From Streptomyces sp. MNU76 (GTDB taxonomy: Bacteria; Actinomycetota; Actinomycetes; Streptomycetales; Streptomycetaceae), in the NCBI RefSeq assembly GCF_020982545.1, contig NZ_JAJKLK010000024.1, positions 434,001 to 498,000 on the forward strand: DNA of 64,000 bases, read 5' to 3'. The notes under the pieces are model-generated. The model had not been told where the DNA came from. It saw nothing but the letters and a program-made list of their open reading frames with translations, and did not search any database. Positions 52,174 through 60,702 of the stretch are shown one piece after another (within the stretch, counting starts at the first letter, position 1; each line of letters opens with the position of its first letter). A program made the translations under genes and the position numbers.

Positions 52174-53145
52174 TCAGGACGTGCCGGAGCGCAGGCGCTT
52201 GACGAGGCGCTGCACGAGGAAGACGAGAACGAGCAGCAGGAACATCGCCCAGGCGACGGTGGCCGAGCGGCCCATCTGGTAGTTCTTCCAGCCCTCCTCG
52301 TACAGCAGCAGGCCCAGCGTCTGGTACTGGTTGTCCGCGCCGCCGGTGATGCCGTTCGGACCCTGCCCGAAGATCAGCGGTTCGCCGAACAGCTGGGTGG
52401 CGCCGATCGTGGAGAGCACGATGGTGAAGACGATGGTGGAGCGGATCCCGGGTACCGTGACGTGCGTGAACTGCTTCCAGCGGGAGGCGCCGTCCAGGGA
52501 GGCCGCCTCGTACCGGTCGGCGGGGATGGCCTGCATGGCGGCCAGGTACAGCAGCGCGTTGTAGCCGGTCCAGCGCCAGATGACGATGGTGGAGATCGCG
52601 ATCTGGGCGGGCCACTTGCCGCCCTCCCAGTCCAGGGGGTCGATCCCCACCGTGCCGAGCGCCCAGTTGATCATGCCGAAGTCACGCTCGAAGATCATCG
52701 TGAAGACGAGGGCGGCGGCGGCGACCGAGGTGGCGTAGGGGACCAGGGAGGCGACGCGGAAGAACAGCGAGGCGCGCATGCGGTAGTTGAGCAGGTGCGC
52801 CAGCCCCAGGGCCATCAGCAGTTGCGGCACCGTGGAGATGACACCGATGGTGATCGTGTTCTGGAGCGCGTTCCAGAACCGGGAATCGCCCCACAGCTCC
52901 ACGTAGTTGTCGAACGCCACCCACTGCATGACGTCGAGGGTGGCGAGCTCCACGTCGTGCAGCGAGATCCATGACGTGTAGAGCAGGGGGTAGAAGCTGA
53001 ACGCGGCGAAGACCACGAAGAACGGCGCGACGAACGCGTACGGGGCGCCCTTGAGGTCGAGGCGGTGCAGGAACGCGCCGCGCCGCCGGGCCGGGCCCTT
53101 GCCCGGGGAGTGCCCGGCGGGGGCCGTGGTGGTGGAGGTGGCCAC
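52174..53145 (-). CDS. cebF: Sugar ABC transporter permease (CebF-like)
   Basis: This 323-aa MalF-type permease has APYAFVAPFFVVFAAFSFYP, STPL-type membrane helices and the EAA region ADRYEAASLDGASRWKQFTH. The N-terminal 30 residues are basic and cytoplasmic. A perfect 17-bp hairpin separates it from the substrate-binding gene upstream, probably reducing permease expression relative to the binding protein. No ATPase gene is present; streptomycetes usually share MsiK. Confidence 0.86.
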   Translation of the reverse strand: MATSTTTAPAGHSPGKGPARRRGAFLHRLDLKGAPYAFVAPFFVVFAAFSFYPLLYTSWISLHDVELATLDVMQWVAFDNYVELWGDSRFWNALQNTITIGVISTVPQLLMALGLAHLLNYRMRASLFFRVASLVPYATSVAAAALVFTMIFERDFGMINWALGTVGIDPLDWEGGKWPAQIAISTIVIWRWTGYNALLYLAAMQAIPADRYEAASLDGASRWKQFTHVTVPGIRSTIVFTIVLSTIGATQLFGEPLIFGQGPNGITGGADNQYQTLGLLLYEEGWKNYQMGRSATVAWAMFLLLVLVFLVQRLVKRLRSGTS

Positions 53146-53179
53146 CGGAGGATCCTTCCTGAGAGCGAATGGGTGGGCC

Positions 53180-53220
53180 GGCCGTCCGGGCCCGCCGCCG
53201 AAAGGCGGGCCCGGACGGCC
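53180..53220 (-). terminator. Strong hairpin between substrate-binding and permease genes
   Basis: A perfect 17-bp stem joins 53180-53196 to 53204-53220 with a 7-nt loop, 19 bp after the binding-protein stop. Such structures stabilise the upstream mRNA or partly terminate, giving excess binding protein. Confidence 0.75.
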
Positions 53221-53239
53221 GCGGCCGGACGGACGGGGG

Positions 53240-54550
53240 TCAGCCGACCGCCTTCTCGATGCGCTCCGCGGTGGTCTTCCACGCCTTGTCCCGCGCGGTG
53301 CCCTGCTGCTCGATCAGGGTGAGGCCCTGGGAGAAGGTGTCCTTGATCGTGCCGTCCTTGCGGCCGAGGACCTGCTTGTCCGGTATCTCCTGGGCTGCGG
53401 CGCCGAAGATCTCGCCGATCGGCGCGTCACCGAAGTACGCCGACTTGGCGTTCTTCACGTCGGCGCTCTCCAGTGCCTCGCGTGAGGAGGGGATGTTGCC
53501 GATCTCCTTGAAGATGTGGGCCTGCTGTTCCGGCGCGGTCAGCCAGGCGACGAGCTTCTTGGCCTCCTCCTTCACCGGGCTCTGCTCGATCACGCCGAGG
53601 AAGGACCCGCCCCAGTTGGCGCCCTTGGGTGCCTTGGCCACGTCCCACTTGCCCTTGTTCGCCGCACCGGCCTTCTCGCTGATGTGGCTGAGCATCCATG
53701 CGGGGCACACGGCCGTGGCGAAGGTGCCGTTGGCCAGACCGGGGTCCCAACCGGGCTGGAACTGGCGCAGCTTGGCCGTCAGACCGTCCTCCGCGGCGTC
53801 CGCGGCGAGGTTCCACGCCTCCTTGACGGCGGGGTTGGAGTCGTAGATCAACTCGCCCTGCTCGTCGTAGTACTGCTCGGGGTAGCCGTAGACCATGGCG
53901 TTGAACAGACCGCTGGCCGCGTCCATGTAGGCGACCTTGTCACCCTTGAAGTCCTTCTTGAAGGTGCGGCCGACCTCGACGTACTTCTTCCAGTCGCCCG
54001 CCCAGAGCGCCGCGACCTCGTCGCGGTCGGTGGGCAGGCCCGCCTTCTCGAAGTAGTCCTTGCGGTAGCAGACGGCCATCGGGCCGATGTCGGTGCCCAG
54101 GCCCAGCACCTTGCCGTCCGCGGTGCTGATCTGGGACTCCTTCCACGGCAGGAAGTGGTCGGTGCCCGACGTCCCGGCGAAGTCGGCGAACCTGGAGGCC
54201 TGTGTCTCGGTGATCTCCTTGGCACGCCCGATCTCGATGCCCTGGATGTCCTTCAGGCCCTTGCCGGCGGCGAGCCTGGTCTGCAACGCGGTGTAGTAGG
54301 TCTGCTCGTCACCGGCGATCTCGGCCTTGATGTCGACCCCGGGGTTCTCCTTCTCGTACTGCTCGAGAAGGCCCGTCTCCTTGATGCCCATCACCCCGAA
54401 CAGGCCCATGGTGATGGTGACCTTGCCGTCCTTCTTGCCCCCACCGGTGACCGAGTCGTCGCTGCCGCTACAGCCGACGACAAGTGTCAGCGCGCCGACG
54501 GCAGCGACCGTCGCCACCGCCCTTCTGTGCGACCAACCGAAAGTGCCCAT
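53240..54550 (-). CDS. cebE: Sugar ABC transporter substrate-binding lipoprotein (CebE-like)
   Basis: This 436-aa protein has a signal peptide with lipobox TLVVGC (Cys27). The SBP_bac_1 fold reads KVTITMGLFGVMGIKETGLL, YYTALQTRLAAGKGLKDIQG, YRKDYFEKAGLPTDRDEV and AVCPAWMLSHISEK. It captures oligosaccharide outside the membrane for the CebFG permeases. ATG 54550 has GGAGATCC upstream; the longer open frame to 54679 would run through the operators. Two LacI-type operators sit 93-128 bp upstream, and the divergent regulator gene is at 54868. Confidence 0.88.
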   Translation of the reverse strand: MGTFGWSHRRAVATVAAVGALTLVVGCSGSDDSVTGGGKKDGKVTITMGLFGVMGIKETGLLEQYEKENPGVDIKAEIAGDEQTYYTALQTRLAAGKGLKDIQGIEIGRAKEITETQASRFADFAGTSGTDHFLPWKESQISTADGKVLGLGTDIGPMAVCYRKDYFEKAGLPTDRDEVAALWAGDWKKYVEVGRTFKKDFKGDKVAYMDAASGLFNAMVYGYPEQYYDEQGELIYDSNPAVKEAWNLAADAAEDGLTAKLRQFQPGWDPGLANGTFATAVCPAWMLSHISEKAGAANKGKWDVAKAPKGANWGGSFLGVIEQSPVKEEAKKLVAWLTAPEQQAHIFKEIGNIPSSREALESADVKNAKSAYFGDAPIGEIFGAAAQEIPDKQVLGRKDGTIKDTFSQGLTLIEQQGTARDKAWKTTAERIEKAVG

Positions 54551-54642
54551 GGATCTCCTCCCAGCGGCGGCGCCGGCACATCGGAGTGACGAGTTCTGCG
54601 ATGGCTGCAGCGATGCCGGACAGCGGCTCTGACAAATGGTGG

Positions 54643-54678
54643 TGGGAACGTGCCCAACTCTGGGTGGGCACGTTCCCA
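54643..54678. promoter_or_regulatory. Twin LacI-type operators for the ceb-like operon
   Basis: TGGGAACGTGCCCA (54643-54656) and TGGGCACGTTCCCA (54665-54678) are mirror images of each other. Each resembles the CebR box TGGGAGCGCTCCCA, with changes in the core. They lie between the binding-protein gene and its divergent LacI regulator. Confidence 0.75.
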
Positions 54679-54867
54679 CCGCGCATCGAAGACTCGTCGG
54701 AGCAGGGCGGGTCTGTCAATGACTTGAACGCAACTCGTCCTGGGGCCTCGGCTTGTGCGGTCGGCACCGCGGCGTCCCGGGGTGCCGTGCCGACGGCCAG
54801 GTCTGCAAGAATTGCCGCAGGTCACCTCCGCGGCAGGCACCGCCGCGCGACGCCGAGGGGGAAGCGC

Positions 54868-55881
54868 ATGTCCGGCAATCGTCGCCCAACGATCAAAACG
54901 GTCGCCGCCCGCGCCGGTGTGGGCCGCACCACCGTCTCCCGTGTGGTGAACGGCTCCGATCTCGTCAGCGCCGACGCCCGCGCCCGGGTCCTCGCGGCGA
55001 TCAAGGAACTCAACTACGTGCCCAACTCGGTCGCCCGGGGCCTGGTCACCAACCGCACCAACGCCGTGGCCCTGGTGATCCCGGAGTCCGAGAGCCGGCT
55101 GGGATCGGAACCCTTCTTCGCCGCGCTCATCCGCGGTGTCAGCGGCGCCCTCGCCGACAGCCGCACCCAGTTGCAGCTGATGCTCGTCCGCGACCAGGCC
55201 GAACGCGATCAGCTGACCGAGTCGGTGGAGACCCGCCGTGTGGACGGCGTGCTCCTGGTCTCCGTGCACTCCACGGACCGACTGCCCGGCATGCTCGAGG
55301 AGATGGGCCTGCCCACCGTGCTCGCGGGCCGCCGCGACGCCGGCGAGCAGCTGAGTTACGTGAACGCCGACAACGCCGGAGGCGCCGCCGCGGCGGTCCG
55401 GCACCTGCTCGAACGCGGCCGGCGGCGCGTGGCCACCATCACCGGGCCCTTGGACATGGACGTCAGCCTCAACCGGCTCGCCGGCTGGCGCACCGCACAC
55501 CGCGAGGCGAACCTTTCCGCGAGCGAGCTGCTCGTCGAGGAGGGAGACTTCACCGAGGAGAGCGGCGTTCGCGCGATGCGTTCGCTTCTTGAACGCGCCC
55601 CTGACCTCGACGCGGTCTTCGCCGCCTCGGACCTCATGGCCGTCGGCGCACTCACCGAACTGAAGCGGCAGAAGCGGCAGGTGCCGCGCGATGTCGCCGT
55701 CGCCGGATTCGAGGACTCCGTCCTCGCCCGCCACACCAACCCGCCGCTGACCACGGTGCGCCAGCCCGTTGAGGAACTCGGTCGCACGATGGCCCGAATC
55801 CTCACGGACATCACCCAGCACGGCGCGCCACGGCGGCAGGTCACGCTGCCGACCGAGCTGGTGGTGCGCGAGTCCACGTAA
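54868..55881 (+). CDS. cebR: LacI-family regulator (CebR-like)
   Basis: This 337-aa regulator has the helix-turn-helix PTIKTVAARAGVGRTTVSRV with the hinge NYVPNSVARGLVTNRTNAVA. The periplasmic-binding-type effector domain contains GVLLVSVHSTDRLPGMLEEM, VNADNAGGAAAAVRHLLERG and VFAASDLMAVGALTELKRQ. It probably represses the divergent ceb-like operon by binding the paired sites at 54643-54678, released by cellobiose or a related sugar. The ATG at 54868 follows GAGGGGGAAGC. Confidence 0.88.
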   Translation: MSGNRRPTIKTVAARAGVGRTTVSRVVNGSDLVSADARARVLAAIKELNYVPNSVARGLVTNRTNAVALVIPESESRLGSEPFFAALIRGVSGALADSRTQLQLMLVRDQAERDQLTESVETRRVDGVLLVSVHSTDRLPGMLEEMGLPTVLAGRRDAGEQLSYVNADNAGGAAAAVRHLLERGRRRVATITGPLDMDVSLNRLAGWRTAHREANLSASELLVEEGDFTEESGVRAMRSLLERAPDLDAVFAASDLMAVGALTELKRQKRQVPRDVAVAGFEDSVLARHTNPPLTTVRQPVEELGRTMARILTDITQHGAPRRQVTLPTELVVREST

Positions 55882-56102
55882 CGGACCCACGCGTTCAGCG
55901 CGGCCGGCCGCGCAGGGTGGCCCACGGGCCTGGCGCGCCTTCGGTCACCGTCAGCCCCGGCGGGAGCCCTCGACCCGGCCTGATGAGGCGTCAGATCAGG
56001 AGCGCGTCAGCTCAGCGAGAGGTTTGCCCCTGCCGCCCGCAGAGAGGTTTGCCCCTGCTGCCCGCGTACCTTTCCGCAGACCTCTTCGCAGTGCAGCCGC
56101 AG
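55882..56102. other. Spacer with two tandem repeats
   Basis: No gene is present. Two near-identical units of about 25-26 bp (core AGAGGTTTGCCCCTG then CCGCCCGC or CTGCCCGC) occupy about 56015-56065. The remainder is unremarkable. Confidence 0.45.
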
Positions 56103-56271
56103 CTAGGGGGTGTTTCGAAAGTCCCGCACAGCACCCACGGCGCCCGGCACGCACTCTCGCCGCACCGGCCGAAACCCCAAGTACGTCCAGTACGAGGGCT
56201 TTCGTCCGGCACGCCGAGAGCACGCACCGGACACCGCGGGCACCGCACAGGACTTTCGAAACACCCCCTAG
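56103..56271. mobile_element. 169-bp hairpin MITE-like element, copy 1
   Basis: The element begins CTAGGGGGTGTTTCGAAAG and ends with its complement, a perfect 21-bp terminal inverted repeat including flanking CTAG. The interior is also palindromic, so the whole element can fold back. It is the exact reverse complement of the copy at 57281-57449. On the minus strand (the direction of the GH16-like gene) the arms pair with many G-U pairs. Confidence 0.8.
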
Positions 56272-56327
56272 TGCCCCTTGGTCGGCCCACGACCAGCGCG
56301 GGCGGAAGATCGCCGTCACCCGCAGAC

Positions 56328-57128
56328 TCACGGTCCGCCGCTGTCAGCCTCAGCCTCAGCCTCGGCCTCGTCGGACAGTGTCTCCGAAAATGCTGCCGGC
56401 CGCCTCACCACGAGGCGCTGGACCTCGTACGACATCTCCTTGACGTGGGGAGCCGGTCGGGGGTGATAGCGGCCCGCGCACACAGACAGGTTGACGATGA
56501 GGTAGGCATGCCAGGCACGTCCCACGCCTCGGCGGTCGGCGAACACCTGGCTGCCGTTCACCCACCAGATCACGGACCTCGGGCCGAACTCGACGCGAAG
56601 ATCGACCCACGCACCCGGGCCGATGGCGGAGTCGCGGTAGTAGAGGTTGGCGCCGCGGACGTGGTTGGTCAGCTCCAGGAGGTCGGGGTTGTCGGGGTGG
56701 TACTCGAAGACATCGATCTCCTGGTCGCCGTCGCGCCAGGTCCAGATGGCGGGCCAGGCCCCCGTTTCGTACGGCAGTCTGACCCGTGCCTCGAGAACGT
56801 CCCCGGCGCGGACGGTGAAGGCCTCCTCACTCCCCTCGGTGGTGAGCAGGCCCGTGTCCCACCGACCGTCCCTGCGGAGGGTGGCACGGAAGGTGCCCGA
56901 GCGGCTGTACGCGGGGTCCGCCGTCAGGTGATCCAATTTATTGTCGCCTGGGTTGATCGGTCCGCCGTTCGGATATGCCCACGAACGCCCCGCCACCCAT
57001 TGACGGGTGGACGCGAAGTCCGCCGTGAAGACAACCTCAAGTCGGGACGAAATCTCCTCTGCCGACGGTGTTCCGCCGCATGCAGGATTCTCCATGCACG
57101 AATGCTGCTCCCCATACGACTTCGGCAT
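56328..57128 (-). CDS. GH16-like (concanavalin A-fold) glycoside hydrolase
   Basis: This 266-aa protein has the GH16-type catalytic strand DQEIDVFEYHPDNPDLLELT with the EIDxxE acid pair. Core strands are TFRATLRRDGRWDTGLLTTE, VRLPYETGAWPAIWTW and WVDLRVEFGPRSVIWWVNGS. No clear signal peptide is present, which is unusual for a polysaccharide-degrading enzyme, and the N-terminal start is uncertain. The C-terminus ends in an EAEAEAEAD run. It lies exactly between two inverted 169-bp elements, suggesting the cassette moved together. The substrate is unknown. Confidence 0.7.
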   Translation of the reverse strand: MPKSYGEQHSCMENPACGGTPSAEEISSRLEVVFTADFASTRQWVAGRSWAYPNGGPINPGDNKLDHLTADPAYSRSGTFRATLRRDGRWDTGLLTTEGSEEAFTVRAGDVLEARVRLPYETGAWPAIWTWRDGDQEIDVFEYHPDNPDLLELTNHVRGANLYYRDSAIGPGAWVDLRVEFGPRSVIWWVNGSQVFADRRGVGRAWHAYLIVNLSVCAGRYHPRPAPHVKEMSYEVQRLVVRRPAAFSETLSDEAEAEAEADSGGP

Positions 57129-57280
57129 GCAGATGCCGATGAATCCACGGAGAAGGTAATTCGGACGGGCGAATCGTTTTCCATCCCTTGCGCGAACAAC
57201 TCGGCAGCTTCGAACAGTAATTGCTCACTCGCTGGCCAGCCACCCATCACCGGCGTGAACAACCCTGCGGGTCAATACAA
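57129..57280. other. Spacer upstream of GH16-like gene
   Basis: This is lower-GC DNA than average. It ends at the CTAG of hairpin element copy 2. No gene is seen. Confidence 0.35.
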
Positions 57281-57449
57281 CTAGGGGGTGTTTCGAAAGT
57301 CCTGTGCGGTGCCCGCGGTGTCCGGTGCGTGCTCTCGGCGTGCCGGACGAAAGCCCTCGTACTGGACGTACTTGGGGTTTCGGCCGGTGCGGCGAGAGTG
57401 CGTGCCGGGCGCCGTGGGTGCTGTGCGGGACTTTCGAAACACCCCCTAG
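57281..57449. mobile_element. 169-bp hairpin MITE-like element, copy 2
   Basis: This copy is identical over all 169 bp to the reverse complement of copy 1. Its right CTAG (57446-57449) is the target of the adjoining IS701 element. The plus-strand transcript would fold into a long hairpin just upstream of the IS701 transposase. Confidence 0.8.
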
Positions 57450-58879
57450 TAGGGCTCCGTTACGTCTGTCTGTCGGTCCTGTTTGGGGGAACGCTGAAGG
57501 TGTGGACGCACATGAAGTGAACCGGGCTCGGGCGACGTTGGCGTTATTCGTGGCTGACGTGTTCGCGTCGGTGCCGCGTAAGGATCAGCGGGCGAAGGGC
57601 GACTGCTACCTGCGGGGATTGATGCTGGACGGACGGCGGAAGTCGATCCAGCCGATGGCGGAACGGCTGCCGGACGGCAACGAGCAGAACCTGCAGCAGT
57701 TCGTGAACCAGTCGACGTGGGATCCGGTGCCGGTGCGGCGGCGGATCGCCCAGCGGATGGTGCCGAGAATCGGCCCGGAGGCGTGGGCGGTCGATGACGT
57801 GTCGTTCCCCAAGGACGGGAAGATGTCGGTGGCGGTCGCGCGCCAGTACTGCGGGGCGCTGGGCAAGCGGGCCAACTGCCAGGTCGCGGTGAGTGTGCAC
57901 GCGGTCTCCGACACGGCGTCCTGTCCGCTGCAGTGGCGGATGTTCGTGCCCGAGGAGTGGGCGGACGATGCGGTGCGGCGGCAGAAGACCGGGATACCGC
58001 AGGAGGTCGGGCACCGGGAGAAGTGGCGTCTGGCCCTGGACATCCTCGATGAGCTGGCCGGGTGGGGTCTGGTGCCGCCGGTGGTGGTGGCCGACGCCGG
58101 CTACGGGCAGAACGCCGACTTCCGCGACGGTCTGAGCGAGCGGGGCATCGGCTATGTCGTGGCGGTCCGTTCGGACGTGACGGTCCACCCGCACGACGTG
58201 CGGCCCACCGCCCCGGCCTGGTCCGGGAACGGTCGCAGGCCGCAGCCCCGCTACCGGGACAAGCCGTCCTCGGTGGCAGCGCTGGCTCAGGAGCACGGAC
58301 GGCAGGCGTTCACCGAGGTGACCTGGCGTGAAGGCTCCCGCGGGCCGATGCACTCACGCTTTCTGGCGCTGCGGGTGCGGCCGGCCGGGGTGAGGGCCCG
58401 CCGTCTGGCCCAAGCCGCCGCCACTGCCGAGCACGGCCACTGGGACGGTGTCCTGCCCGAGGTGACGCTGCTGGTCGAATGGCCCCAGGACGCCGAAGCA
58501 CCCACCGACTACTGGCTGTCCAACCTGCCCGCCGACACACCGATCACCGAACTGGTCCGCCTGTCCAAGATCCGCTGGCGCATCGAGCACGATTACCGGG
58601 AACTCAAGCACGGCCTCGGCCTGGACCACTTCGAGGGCCGCTCCTGGAACGGCTGGCACCACCACGTCACCCTGGTCACCGCCGCCCACGCCTTCCTCAC
58701 CGAACAGCGCCTGTCCCCAAAAGCCGATACAGCGGACTCACCCTCTACCAGATCCTCGACGCCATCCAGGACCTGCTGAACTGCTGGACCGGCACCTGCA
58801 CCACCTGCCACCGCCCGCTGCCCAGAACATCCACCACCAGCCCAAGCACAAGAGCCAGAGCAACCTAACGGAGCCCTAC
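57450..58879. mobile_element. IS701-family insertion sequence
   Basis: The ends are TAGGGCTCCGTTA (from 57450) and TAACGGAGCCCTA (to 58879), a perfect 13-bp inverted repeat. The 4-bp CTAG target duplication is intact at 57446-57449 and 58880-58883, as known for IS701 elements. It encloses one transposase on the plus strand. Confidence 0.88.
57502..58779 (+). CDS. IS701-family transposase, possible -1 frameshift near the end
   Basis: This 425-aa transposase has WAVDDVSFPKDGKMSVAVAR with the first catalytic Asp, PVVVADAGYGQNADFRDGL with the second, and IRWRIEHDYRELKHGLGLDH with the catalytic Glu. GTG 57502 is the most likely start. The zero-frame end (KADTADSPST and beyond) is unfamily-like, while the -1 frame supplies RYSGLTLYQILDAIQDLLNC and then WTGTCTTCHRPL, ending at 58868. 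The phase change falls at C-CCA-AAA (58716-58722), a classic slippery heptamer in the right frame. It is either a programmed frameshift or a mutation. Confidence 0.85.
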   Translation: MDAHEVNRARATLALFVADVFASVPRKDQRAKGDCYLRGLMLDGRRKSIQPMAERLPDGNEQNLQQFVNQSTWDPVPVRRRIAQRMVPRIGPEAWAVDDVSFPKDGKMSVAVARQYCGALGKRANCQVAVSVHAVSDTASCPLQWRMFVPEEWADDAVRRQKTGIPQEVGHREKWRLALDILDELAGWGLVPPVVVADAGYGQNADFRDGLSERGIGYVVAVRSDVTVHPHDVRPTAPAWSGNGRRPQPRYRDKPSSVAALAQEHGRQAFTEVTWREGSRGPMHSRFLALRVRPAGVRARRLAQAAATAEHGHWDGVLPEVTLLVEWPQDAEAPTDYWLSNLPADTPITELVRLSKIRWRIEHDYRELKHGLGLDHFEGRSWNGWHHHVTLVTAAHAFLTEQRLSPKADTADSPSTRSSTPSRTC

Positions 58880-58883
58880 TAGA

Positions 58884-59293
58884 GCCTGCGCCAACTGCGT
58901 CAGGGCGAGGCCTTCCGGCGGAACCAAGTCAGGTGACCTGGGGTCGCAACCTGCTTCACAAGCGTTCGATCGCATGGCGCTTCGAATCCTCACTGAGGTA
59001 CGACGAGAACAGCCTGCGCGGCAAGAAATCGGGTCAGTGGCTCGGCGCGAGTGATTGCTGAAGCAGCGGGGCTGCGACGACGCCTCTCTCGGCTTCCGGC
59101 TCCGCGCACACGAGGGCGCCGCTGAGGCCGTTGGCCCAAGTAGCGGACGGCGTCGCCGCCCCGGGGCAGCCACGGCCTGGGCGACCAAAGCCGCGACTTG
59201 AGTGCAGCCGAGAGCCACGGGCTGTTCGTGAGGCCCGCAGCGCGACCGCCCCACCCGGGCGAGGGGCTCCGGGCACGCCTCTCCGGCTGCGTT
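58884..59293. other. Gene-free region beside IS701
   Basis: Short frames on both strands lack motifs. A minus-strand stretch around 58900-59020 looks coding-like, but the gene was not identified. It may be a fragment left by insertion. Confidence 0.35.
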
Positions 59294-60514
59294 TCATCGA
59301 ATGCGGCGGGCGATCCCGGTCGCCTTGCCCATCAGCCATTCGAGTGGCCCGCGCTGGAAGAAGCGGGACCAGAGGGTGGCGAGGAGGGCGATGGACACGA
59401 TGAAGCCGAGCAGGACGTATGTCGGCGGGACGGCCGATCGCTCGGTGTCCAGGAGCCAGATGGCAACGATGTGGTAGACGTACGCGGTCAGTGACATCGA
59501 ACCGACCGCGATGACGGGCTTGGCCAGACGGCGCAGCCGCGGGAAGGCGTCCATGGCGGCCAGGCACGAGGTGATCACCAGGATCGCCACACCCGTGGCG
59601 GCCATGATGGACAGGGTCGCCTCGCTGTGCGGGGCTGAGGCCAGCATCCCGGCGGGGGTGTCGCCGAAGATGCCGATGCTGTCGGGCGACACGGACGACA
59701 CGGACGACACGGACGACATGCCGGACCCCTCTTCGGCTTTCCGGACGGCTTCGGCGGCACCGGGTACGAGACGCACCGCCAGCCAGGAGCCGCCGTAGCC
59801 GGTGACGGCGAGGGCCACGCCGGTGAGGGCGAGGCGTATCCGGACGGCCGTGGCAGTCAGGTCGCAGCGGGCGACAGCCATACCGGCGATCACGAACGGA
59901 ACCCAGGTCAAGGCCGGATAACCGCCGGTGAAGAACAACGAGACGGGGCCGTCGGCCTGGCCGTAGGAGAGGAACACGCGGCCGCCGACCACCGGCTTCA
60001 GCGCGTACAGCAGTTGCGGGCCCACCAGGGCCCATCCCGCGGCGATGAGCGCCAGTGGCCTGGCGCCCAACCGGTACAGCGGCAGCACGAGCAGGAAGAA
60101 CAGTCCGTAGAAGGCGAGGATCGGCACGACCGGGGTGCCGGTCAGGGTCAGGGCGGTGCCGAGGGCCAGCAGGATCACCGCCCTGATGATCACTTTGGCC
60201 ACGGCCTGACGGCCGGCCAGGCCGGTCTTCGGCGCGCGGCGCCCGGTGATGAGAGCGACCGCGAAGCCGGCCAGGACGGCGAACAGGGCGGAGGAGCGGC
60301 CTTGCGCCAGCTCCATCAGGAAGCCGATGACACCGCCCTGAGCCGGGGCGGGGCCCACGTGGACCGCGTACATGCCGAAGACGGCCAAGCCGCGGGCCAG
60401 GTCCAGCCCGATCAGTCGGCCTACGCCGGGCGCTCCGGTCGAGGGCTCAGCACGCTCACCTCCAGAAGACGGGGTGTCGGCCGGGAGCAGCGCGGAGTCG
60501 GGGTGATGGGTCAT
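59294..60514 (-). CDS. DUF418 / heparan-acetyltransferase-like multi-TM protein
   Basis: This protein of about 406 aa has ten or so TM helices. The N-terminal LIGLDLARGLAVFGMYAVHV matches the RGLA-type opening of DUF418/DUF1624 acyltransferase-like membrane proteins. The C-terminal part (SLTAYVYHIVAIWLLDTERS) with an internal His is conserved in the group. A short run of SSV repeats (near residue 280) is encoded by three tandem 9-bp units ACGGACGAC at 59691-59717. ATG 60514 is preferred to 60544. It is divergent from the two-component pair at 60703. Confidence 0.78.
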   Translation of the reverse strand: MTHHPDSALLPADTPSSGGERAEPSTGAPGVGRLIGLDLARGLAVFGMYAVHVGPAPAQGGVIGFLMELAQGRSSALFAVLAGFAVALITGRRAPKTGLAGRQAVAKVIIRAVILLALGTALTLTGTPVVPILAFYGLFFLLVLPLYRLGARPLALIAAGWALVGPQLLYALKPVVGGRVFLSYGQADGPVSLFFTGGYPALTWVPFVIAGMAVARCDLTATAVRIRLALTGVALAVTGYGGSWLAVRLVPGAAEAVRKAEEGSGMSSVSSVSSVSPDSIGIFGDTPAGMLASAPHSEATLSIMAATGVAILVITSCLAAMDAFPRLRRLAKPVIAVGSMSLTAYVYHIVAIWLLDTERSAVPPTYVLLGFIVSIALLATLWSRFFQRGPLEWLMGKATGIARRIR

Positions 60515-60702
60515 GGCCCTCAGACTGGAGGCCGGGCCGATCACGGCCCATCCGGCAGAAGGCCGCCGTGGCCCTGCCGACTGGTGGGTGCTACCCCGCC
60601 GTGTGGCTGGAGCTGCAGCTCAGCGGGCCGCCGGGACCGATCGGGGCTTTAGGGTCGAGTCGGCATGGGCCGGACGGTATGAACGAAGGGTAGGGGGATC
60701 GC

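Noticed and set aside
48565..52974. A 1469-codon open frame on the plus strand
   Set aside because: It runs antisense to clear kinase, regulator, GH1 and permease genes, and has the Gly/Arg/Asp-biased composition of a GC-driven shadow frame.
56015..56065. CRISPR array
   Set aside because: There are only two directly adjacent repeat units with no spacers and no cas genes.
56103..56331. Protein-coding frames inside the hairpin elements
   Set aside because: The open frames exist in both strands of a palindrome and have no ribosome-binding site or family resemblance.
58975..59000. CTTCGAATCC as a tRNA T-arm
   Set aside because: No acceptor stem or anticodon arm could be drawn around it.
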